64,000 nt of DNA. Source: Odontesthes bonariensis (taxonomy: Eukaryota > Chordata > Actinopteri > Atheriniformes > Atherinopsidae). The stretch covers positions 2,030,567 through 2,094,566 of the forward strand of contig NC_134511.1 in NCBI RefSeq assembly GCF_027942865.1, written 5' to 3'. The notes beneath the pieces were generated by a model that did not search any database, had not been told where the DNA came from, and saw only the letters and a list, made by a program, of their open reading frames with translations. A program made the position numbers and the translations under genes. Shown one piece after another: positions 56,851 to 64,000 of this stretch (position 1 is its first letter; every line of letters begins with the position of its first letter).

Positions 56851-58400
56851 ACCAGACCAGTTCAGACCAGATCAGACCAGTTCAGACCAGATCAGACCAG
56901 TTCAGATCAGTTCAGACGTGTTCAGACCACATTAGACATGTTCAGACCTGTTCAGACCACATTAGACATGTTCAGACCAGTTCAGACCTGTTCAGACCAC
57001 ATTAGACCTGTTCAGACCACATTAGACCTGTTCAGACCCGTTCAGACCACATTAGACATGTTCAGACCAGGTCAGACCTGTTCAGACCACATTAGACATG
57101 TTCAGACCTGTTCAGACCACATTAGACATGTTCAGACCAGTTCAGACCTGTTCAGACCACATTAGACCTGTTCAGACCCGTTCAGACCACATTAGACATG
57201 TTCAGACCAGGTCAGACCTGTTCAGACCACATTAGACATGTTCAGACCTGTTCAGACCAGGTCAGACCAGGTCAGACCTGTTCAGACCACATTAGACATG
57301 TTCAGACCAGTTCAGACCACATTAGACATGTTCAGACCCGTTCAGACCTGTTCAGACCAGTTCAGACCACATTAGACATGTTCAGACCTGTTCAGACCAC
57401 ATTACACATGTTCAGACCAGGTCAGACCTGTTCAGACCACATTAGACATGTTCAGACCTGTTCAGACCACATTACACATGTTCAGACCCGTTCAGACCTG
57501 TTCAGACCACTTCAGACCACATTAGACATGTTCAGACCTGTTCAGACCAGTTCAGACCACATTAGACATGTTCAGACCTGTTCAGACCACATTAGACATG
57601 TTCAGACCAGGTCAGACCACATTAGACATGTTCAGACCAGGTCAGACCTGTTCAGACCACATTACACATGTTCAGACCACTTCAGACCACATTAGACATG
57701 TTCAGACCTGTTCAGACCAGTTCAGACCACATTAGACATGTTCAGACCTGTTCAGACCACATTAGACATGTTCAGACCTGTTCAGACCACATTAGACATG
57801 TTCAGACCTGTTCAGACCACATTAGACATGTTCAGACCTGTTCAGACCACATTAGACATGTTCAGACCCGTTCAGACCTGTTCAGACCACTTCAGACCAC
57901 ATTAGACATGTTCAGACCTGTTCAGACCAGTTCAGACCACATTAGACATGTTCAGACCTGTTCAGACCACATTAGACATGTTCAGACCAGGTCAGACCTG
58001 TTCAGACCACATTACACATGTTCAGACCCGTTCAGACCTGTTCAGACCAGTTCAGACCACATTAGACATGTTCAGACCTGTTCAGACCACATTACACATG
58101 TTCAGACCAGTTCAGACCACATTACACATGTTCAGACCCGTTCAGACCAGGTCAGACCTGTTCAGACCACATTACACATGTTCAGACCCGTTCAGACCTG
58201 TTCAGACCAGTTCAGACCACATTAGACATGTTCAGACCACATTACACATGTTCAGACCTGTTCAGACCAGTTCAGACCACATTAGACATGTTCAGACCTG
58301 TTCAGACCACATTAGACATGTTCAGACCAGTTCAGACCACATTACACATGTTCAGACCAGGTCAGACCTGTTCAGACCACATTAGACCACTTCAGACCTC
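56851..58400. repeat. 10-bp minisatellite (about 155 decamers)
   Basis: Decamers TTCAGACC + AG/AC/TG/CG, ATTAGACATG and ATTACACATG follow one another with almost no phase break for 1550 bases. A frequent higher-order block is TTCAGACCACATTAGACATG plus TTCAGACCTG (30 bases), which makes open frames reading MFRPVQTTLD. Not a gene. Confidence 0.95.
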
Positions 58401-59323
58401 TCTTTCAGGTGGAGGTGAGGGAACATGAGCCCAGAAACCCAAAGGGATGAATATTTGACAGTTCAGTACCGTGATTCTCCTCAGGCTGAGGTCCTGATCA
58501 CACGGGACGCCTTAAAAAGAGAGCAAACTGCATTCTGTCCAGCGTGCAGCAGGGGGCAGCGTTTAGTCGTATGAGGATGTCTCCAGGAAAAAGACTATTA
58601 TCTGAATCACTGGCTGCTCATCTCATTTAATGGAGCGTGATGAAGATTTGGCTAATTATGTTCTAATTTAGGGCAAAATGGAAGATAAATTAAAGGTCCA
58701 CCACACACTCTGATTTATAAACCGAGGCTGTTTCAGACACTTCCTGGTTGGGACAGGAAGTGTCTGAACGGGCCCAGAACAGGTCCTTCTACAACTTGTG
58801 AATCAACAGCTGCTGGTTAATCAATCTTTGATGCTAATTCAGCTGGAATCGCATCCGGTTTGTGTTTTTTAAACATATTTTTCTACATATTTCTGCTCAC
58901 TTATGAACAGATTTAGAAGAATTTCATCCAGAAAACTACGAACCAATAGATCATATTCAGTTTTTATTATGTTCAGCGCTGTTTGTTCTCATTTCTAAAT
59001 GTTTATCGGACACGTTAGCGGTGAGCTAACCCGATGGGATCTGGTGTTTCTATGTGATCAACTTTTTGCAGAATCTGTACAGAAGTGCGTTACGGTTAGT
59101 GACATGCTCGTTTCATCCCTGCATGAAGTCAAAGTTTCACCTGCCGACTTTCACAGTTGAATTTTTTGTTTTTTTCTCGGCGCGGACGCTTCAAACTGAG
59201 CACCGCGTTCCACCCAGTCTTGGATCCGCTGGGATCTGCAGCACCGTTGTCTTTGTGAGGGAGCGTGTCATGTGATCAGGTGGGAGGTGGCTGGGGCGGG
59301 TGTGCAGGCGGCGGGCGGGCGGG
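58401..59323 (-). other. Proximal 3' UTR of the PI3K regulatory gene
   Basis: Lies directly after the stop codon on -. No coding feature on either strand. A TTTATT (AATAAA on -) occurs near 58962 and could be a proximal poly(A) signal. Confidence 0.4.
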
Positions 59324-59513
59324 TCACCGGCGCTGCTGGCTGTAGACGGGGAAGGCCAGCGTGACGTTGAGCGAGTCGTTGTGCTGCACCAGCGAGGTGT
59401 GCTGGTAGTGCAGCACCAGCTCCTTCAGCGAGCCGTACAGGTTGTAGGGCTCGGCGAAGCCGTAGCCGGTGCCCGTCTTGTTGATGACGCAGTGCTTCAC
59501 CTCGCCGTCCACC
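59324..59513 (-). CDS. pik3r1: pik3r1-like last coding exon (C-terminal SH2, second half)
   Basis: The acceptor CCCTCAG precedes 59513. It encodes [20 protein letters not shown] and [18 protein letters not shown], ending VYSQQRR and TGA (59324-59326). Strongly GC-biased at third positions compared with the NLR exons. Confidence 0.93.
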
Positions 59514-62500
59514 CTGAGGGAGGAAGAGAGACACGGGTGAGACCGGCTGACGGAGCCTGGAACTGCAGATTCTAGAGATGGAACGATTAACTGGTGATGT
59601 GACAACAATCAGATTAATGAGCAGAACAGAAGCAGCTGGTGGATGAGTGATGGTGGACGGGTTGGGGGGGGCCTTACACCACAGAGCAGGCGTAGCAGCC
59701 CGGCTTGCTGCTGTCCCGGACCAGAAAGGTCCCGTCTCTCTTCCCTCGCAGCAGAGCTTCAGCCTGGCAGCGGTTGATGTTTCCCAGACGCCAGAGACGC
59801 TCATCGTGATGAGGAAGGTCCTCCTCGTCCTCCACCATGCTGTACTCACTGAGGGACGAACGGAGGACAGGTTAGCAAACAATGACTACATCTACCAGCT
59901 TCTGTTCTCCGCTAGCTTCCTTCTCTTCTCTGCCAGTTTCCCTCTGTTCTCTGCTAGCTTCCTTCTGTTCTCTGCTAGCTTCCTTCTGTTCTCTGCTAGC
60001 GTCCTTCTGTTCTCTGCTAGCTTCCTTCTGTTCTCTGCTAGCGTCCTTCTGTTCTCTGCTAGCGTCCTTCTGTTCTCTGCTAGCTTCCTTCTGTTCTCTG
60101 CTAGCTTCCTTCTGTTCTCTGCTAGCTTCCTTCTGTTCTCTGCCAGCTTCCTTCTGTTCTCTGCTAGCGTCCTTCTGTTCTCTGCTAGCTTCCTTCTGTT
60201 CTCTGTTAGCTTCCTTCTGTTCTCTGCCAGCTTCCTTCTGTTCTCTGCCAGCGTCCTTCTGTTCTCTGCTAGCTTCCTTCTGTTCTCTGCTAGCTTCCTT
60301 CTGTTCTCTGTTAGCTTCCTTCTGTTCTCTGCCAGCTTCCTTCTGTTCTCTGCTAGCGTCCTTCTGTTCTCTGCTAGCTTCCTTCTGTTCTCTGCCAGCT
60401 TCCTTCTGTTCTCTGCTAGCGTCCTTCTGTTCTCTGCTAGCTTCCTTCTGTTCTCTGCTAGCGTCCTTCTGTTCTCTGCTAGCTTCCTTCTGTTCTCTGC
60501 CAGCTTCCTTCTGTTCTCTGCCAGCTTCCTTCTGTTCTCTGCCAGCTTCCTTCTGTTCTCTGCTAGCTTCCTTCTGTTCTCTGCCAGCTTCCTTCTGTTC
60601 TCTGCTAGCTTCCTTTTCTTCTCTGCTAGCGTCCTTCCGTTCTCTGCTAGCTTCCTTTTCTTCTCTGCTAGCTTCCTTCTCTTCTCTGCTAGCTTCCTTC
60701 TCTTCTCTGCTAGCTTCCTTCTCTTCTCTGCTAGCTTCCTTCTCTTCTCTGCTAGCTTCCTTCTCTTCTCTGCTAGCTTCCTTCTCTTCTCTGCTAGCTT
60801 CCTTCTCTTCTCTGCTAGCTTCCTTCTCTTCTCTGCTAGCTTCCTTCTCTTCTCTGCTAGCTTCCTTCTCTTCTCTGCTAACTTCCTTCTCTTCTCCGCT
60901 AACTTCCTTCTCTTCTCCGCTAGCTTCCTTCTCTTCTCCGCTAGCTTCCTTCTCTTCTCCGCTAGCTTCCTTCTCTTCTCCGCTAGCTTCCTTCTCTTCT
61001 CCGCTAGCTTCCTTCTCTTCTCCGCTAGCTTCCTTCTCTTCTCCGCTAGCTTCCTTCTCTTCTCCGCTAGCTTCCTTCTCTTCTCCGCTAGCTTCCTTCT
61101 CTTCTCCGCTAGCTTCCTTCTCTTCTCCGCTAGCTTCCTTCTCTTCTCCGCTAGCTTCCTTCTCTTCTCTGCTGGCTTCTTTCTCAGCTAACAAACCGAC
61201 TTATTTCCATTAAAATGCTAACGTGAAATGTTCCCTTGTGTTTGTTCCGCCCAGTGGACTTGATATGTGAACTGGCTGCTTTCTGATGCTGTAGCATTGA
61301 CGTTATGCTATCATGCTAAGCTAACTGGCTTTTACAATGGACACAATGTTCAGTGTTTTCTCTTTTCTTTGAAATGCTCCCAAACTGACTTTTTTTCTTT
61401 TTTTCTGATTTTGCTGCTCGTTGTTTCCTTCATCAAATCAAGCTGCAACAAACTAAAAACTCGTGTTCATGATTTTCTTACTGAGCTCCCGGCGTCTTAT
61501 TCTAGCCATTTAACCTGAAATAATCCTGAATTAGACTCCCTGTTACAGCAGCCTGATCACATTCTGCACATCTCTGCATCACTGCTGGTGTGTACGCTGA
61601 TGATATGAAGATATATGGTAGAAAATATGGTAATATTTTAATATTAATAAACTGATCAATAACATGATCAATAACCTGATTATATACTGTAACAGGACAG
61701 GAATCAGAGCAGCTGGTCAGAGGTTAACTACCGGCTGTAAAAGTACAAATTTATGAATGAATTGGAGCTTCGTTTAATGAATCATTTCACTTTTTAGTGA
61801 CATTTTACTGATAAAATTAAGGTGAATTAATATAAATGTGTTTTATTCTCTGTTATCAGTGAGATGAAGTCAGTTGGATTGAGTCGCATCTTGTTTCAGA
61901 GACTCCATCAAACGTACAAAGTTATAAAATTAATGATGTTTTCAGCTCAGAATCTGAATGTTTTGTCCAATAAATGAATGATCGATTTGTCCTGCAGCTT
62001 CTCTGCTTCTGATTGGCTGACGGATCCGGTCCGATCTTTAGATCAACCCCAGCAGCAGATACAACCTTTGATATCGTGTTTTTTTTTTTTTTTAGAGTTC
62101 TTTAGCATGTTGGGGGTGAAACTTACTCCTCTGTGGTTTCGTTCTTCAGGCCGAGCCACTCGTTCAGCTTCCTCTGCCGGACGCCTTTCTGAGTCAGCCA
62201 CCTGAAACACAAACACAGACAGATGCTGTCAGAGCGGCGAGCAGCCGGGCGGCGCCGGGCCGAGCCGAGCCGAGCCGGTACCTACATCAGGTACTGGTCC
62301 CTGGTCTTGCGGAGCTGGATCAGGTCCGGTTTGATGCTGTTCATCTTCTTGTCGATCTCTCGGTAGTCGGCCGCCTGCTTCTTCAGGTCCACCTCCAGGT
62401 GGCGCTTGCTGTCCACGATCTCGCTGATCCGAGACTTCAGCTTGTCGTAGTTCTCCATGATCCTTCCAGGAGACACAAAACGGGTTTTTACTGTCGGGAT

Positions 62501-62788
62501 GTTTTAACTAGGGCTGGGCAGCGATTAAAATGTTTAATCTAATTAATCACATGATTTCCCTGATTAATCACATTTGTACGCAGAATCCAAAAATGAATCC
62601 AAAAGTAGCGTATAGCTTTTAGCATTTAGCTTTATTTTAAATGTGCTGCCATATGAATGAAAGTGCCATAACATTTGTTGTGCAAACACACTTTTAGCAT
62701 CAGCATCTTTCTGTAGTTTTTATGTAGAAGCCTCGCTCCACTGTCTGTTTCCTTGCACATTGAGTTGCCTGTGGTATGAAATGCGCTA

Positions 62789-62820
<32 letters not shown>

Positions 62821-63747
62821 TTGAAAGCGATGGGTTGGGATCCCAAAGGCCGGTTAAACTGAACCTGAACCTGGTTGGTTTAAAGCAAACTTTGAAACTT
62901 TAAAGTTTAAACTTTGAGTCCGTTTTCTTTCCAGCTTCAAACCGAATCAGGTGGTTTTCTCCCTGAAGGCTCTGTCGCCATGGAAACCAGGCATCCTTCA
63001 TACCCACGTGTGTGTGTGTGTCTTTGAGAGATTAAGGTCTCCATCACAGTTGCCATGGCGACGCCATACCTCTGGATCTCCTTGTCGTTGCCCTCCCGGC
63101 GGAACTTCTCGATGTACTCCTTGCTGAAGCGTTCCTGAGTCTGACACTGCTCCTCGAAGATCTTTATGGTCTCGTTGAACGCCTCGATGGCCGTCCTCTT
63201 CATCTGGATCTCCTGAGGACGAAGAGGACGAAGAGGAGGAAGAGGAGGAAGAGGAGGGTGAGGACGATAAGGTGAGCAGGAGGAAGAGGAGGGTGAGGAG
63301 GAAGAGGAGGGTGAGCACGAGGAGGAAGAGGAGGAAGAGGAGGGTGAGGACGATAAGGTGAGCAGGAGGAAGAGGAGGGTGAGCACGATAAGGTGAGCAG
63401 GAGGAAGAGGAGGGTGAGGAGGAAGAGGAGGGTGAGCACGAGGAGGAAGAGGAGGAAGAGGAGGGTGAGGACGATAAGGTGAGCAGGAGGAAGAGGAGGA
63501 AGAGGACGAAGAGGAGGGTGAGGACGATAAGGTGAGCAGGAGGAAGAGGAGGAAGAGGAGGGTGAGCACGATAAGGTGAGCAGGAGGAAGGCTTTAAAAA
63601 GAGAAGACGGTCTCCAGGTACCTGCGATGTCCGGGTGTACTCCTCGTACAGCCGGTCGTACTCGCGGTTCTTCTCCTGGTACTGCAGGTGATACTCGTGC
63701 AGCTTCTTCCCCACAGCCTCGATGCTGTCCTCCTTCACCACCTGGTC
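59324..63747 (-). CDS. pik3r1: Class IA PI3-kinase regulatory subunit (p85-alpha-like), 3' six exons
   Basis: Coding exons on -, in transcript order: 63747-63622, 63212-63070, 62462-62286, 62201-62127, 59848-59678, 59513-59324; all AG/GT and phase-matched, 293 residues to the stop. The first three exons and part of the fourth form the inter-SH2 coiled coil that binds the p110 catalytic subunit. The last two hold the C-terminal SH2 domain with the phosphotyrosine-binding GTFLVRDSS. It recruits PI3K to tyrosine-phosphorylated receptors at the membrane. Length from this exon to the stop and the ending VYSQQRR match p85-alpha (PIK3R1) better than p85-beta or p55-gamma, though [20 protein letters not shown] has p85-beta-like features. 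Upstream exons (SH3, Rho-GAP-like, N-terminal SH2) are outside the window. Confidence 0.9.
59678..59848 (-). CDS. pik3r1: pik3r1-like exon (C-terminal SH2, first half)
   Basis: 171 bases, acceptor CCCTCAG, donor GTAAGG. It encodes [19 protein letters not shown] and [19 protein letters not shown], ending CYACSVV across the splice. The arginine of FLVRDSS is the phosphotyrosine-binding residue of SH2 domains. Confidence 0.93.
59895..61185. repeat. 21-bp minisatellite in pik3r1-like intron (about 61 units)
   Basis: Unit CTAGCTTCCTTCTGTTCTCT plus G. Variants are zoned: TGTTCTCTG in the left half, CTTCTCTG in the middle, CTTCTCCG on the right. Twenty-one is a multiple of three, so frames stay open on both strands (EKEASRE on -, LLFSASF and SLLASFC on +). 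These are artefacts. Confidence 0.95.
61186..62126. other. pik3r1-like intron, rest
   Basis: AT-rich intronic DNA with no recognised element apart from a T-run at about 62080-62095. Confidence 0.5.
62127..62201 (-). CDS. pik3r1: pik3r1-like exon (end of inter-SH2, linker)
   Basis: 75 bases, acceptor GTTTCAG, donor GTAAGT. It encodes [20 protein letters not shown] and ETTEE, joining the coiled coil to the C-terminal SH2. Too short to be listed as an open frame of its own. Confidence 0.92.
62286..62462 (-). CDS. pik3r1: pik3r1-like exon (inter-SH2 coiled coil, second helix)
   Basis: 177 bases, acceptor CTGGAAG (weak pyrimidine context), donor GTAGGT. It encodes [20 protein letters not shown] and [20 protein letters not shown], ending DQYLM. 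Heptad-like spacing fits the antiparallel coiled coil. Confidence 0.92.
62512..62826. mobile_element. hAT end and LINE-type tail with (GATT)n in pik3r1-like intron
   Basis: CTAGGGCTGGGCAGCGATTA at 62509 is the start of a widespread fish hAT element (with TTAATCTAATTAATCACATG). At about 62755-62826 the text GAAATGCGCTATATAAATAA plus (GATT)n is a LINE/SINE 3' tail. Junctions between them are unclear. Confidence 0.55.
63070..63212 (-). CDS. pik3r1: pik3r1-like exon (inter-SH2 coiled coil, middle)
   Basis: 143 bases, acceptor GTCCTCAG, donor GTATGG. It encodes [40 protein letters not shown] and GNDKEIQR. This is the most conserved part of the p110-binding coiled coil. Confidence 0.93.
63216..63592. 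repeat. Purine-rich GAGGAN minisatellite in pik3r1-like intron
   Basis: Blocks of AGGAAGAGGAGGGTGAG with GACGATAAGGTGAGCAGG are shuffled over about 375 bases. On - this is an almost pure pyrimidine strand running directly into the 3' splice site of exon 63070-63212, so it acts as a giant polypyrimidine tract. The proline/serine-rich frames are artefacts. Confidence 0.92.
63622..63747 (-). CDS. pik3r1: pik3r1-like exon (inter-SH2 coiled coil, first helix)
   Basis: 126 bases, acceptor GTTTAG, donor GTACCT. It encodes [20 protein letters not shown] and [13 protein letters not shown]. First exon of this gene inside the window; phase 0 at its 5' edge. Confidence 0.93.
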
Positions 63748-63828
63748 CTAAACAACAACAACAACAACAACAACAGTCAGACGGGCCGGCGGAGCGGGCT
63801 GCAGCTGGCAGACTGAGCCACCTGGTCC

Positions 63829-63861
<33 letters not shown>

Positions 63862-63914
63862 GTCAGACGGGCCGGCGGAGCAGGCTGCAGCTGGCAGACT
63901 GAGCCACCTGGTCC

Positions 63915-63953
<39 letters not shown>

Positions 63954-64000
63954 GCAACAACAACAGCAACAGTCAGACGGGCCGGCGGAGCGGCGGCTGC
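63741..64000. repeat. 80-86-bp tandem repeat that copies an exon's splice acceptor, with (AAC)n
   Basis: Three copies of CCACCTGGTCCTAAACAAC at about 63739, 63819 and 63905 are each followed by an (AAC)n run and CAGTCAGACGGGCCGGCGGA. The first nine or so exon bases and the acceptor are included in the repeated unit. Confidence 0.9.

Noticed and set aside
56830..58428. Frames encoding MFRPVQTTLD repeats
   Set aside because: They come from the 10-bp satellite; the ATG recurs in each 30-base block and there is no other gene signal.
59647..61213. Open frames of 440-514 codons on both strands (EKEASRE and LLFSASF repeats)
   Set aside because: They are a 21-bp intronic satellite whose period is a multiple of three, so frames stay open on both strands.
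62937..63859. Serine/proline/leucine-rich frames on -
   Set aside because: They arise from the GAGGAN minisatellite; the real exons lie within or beside them in defined frames with splice sites.

Overview
This is eukaryotic DNA, almost certainly from a teleost fish. It has intron-containing genes, fish-type NLR immune receptor genes of the NLRC3-like (NLR-C) class, and a dense mix of hAT, PIF/Harbinger, Tc1/mariner, piggyBac-like, L2-like LINE and tRNA-derived SINE relics typical of spiny-rayed fishes. Species cannot be read from the sequence. Most long open frames in the window are tandem repeats, not genes.

Three genes are supported. (1) An NLRC3-like gene on + (coding 6180-17615, nine coding exons) has two copies of a 40-codon N-terminal exon, a RING finger exon, one large FISNA/NACHT exon (12438-14217), three LRR exons and a tiny last exon. 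I assemble a 954-residue protein. (2) A paralogue on + (coding 36862-49847, six coding exons) starts with a pyrin (PYD) exon instead of the RING, followed by FISNA/NACHT and three LRR exons (860 residues). The two share an almost identical 3' half and about 2 kb of 3' flank, so they are a segmental duplication with different N-terminal signalling modules on one sensor body. (3) On -, the 3' six coding exons of a class IA PI3-kinase regulatory subunit (best match p85-alpha, pik3r1) run from 63747 down to a stop at 59324. They encode the inter-SH2 coiled coil and the C-terminal SH2 domain; the 5' part lies beyond the window.

Layout: 1-5000, TE-rich flank (hAT MITE with 8-bp TSD; SINE split by a hAT). 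5000-19400, NLR gene 1, its promoter and 3' flank. 19400-22400, Harbinger element abutting a tRNA-Trp gene. 22950-28234, about 96 copies of a 55-bp satellite born from the end of an L2-like LINE reading frame. 28900-33060, two further copies (B and C) of the gene 1 promoter/first-exon block. 33060-36780, nested DNA transposons and a LINE. 36784-50482, NLR gene 2, with simple repeats, a LINE and a 20/27-bp satellite in its first intron and piggyBac-like and Harbinger insertions among its LRR exons. 51700-54600, hAT with a nested Harbinger. 54600-59320, probable long 3' UTR or flank of the PI3K gene with a 10-bp satellite. 59324-64000, PI3K exons with three intronic satellites.

The NLR genes would encode cytosolic sensors or regulators of inflammatory signalling: the NACHT domain is the ATP switch, the LRRs are the sensing/autoinhibitory end, and RING or PYD is the output. 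The PI3K subunit is unrelated and simply adjacent. The main novelties are the module swap between the NLR twins, the triplicated promoter block, and repeated birth of satellites from the 3' end of LINE reading frames.
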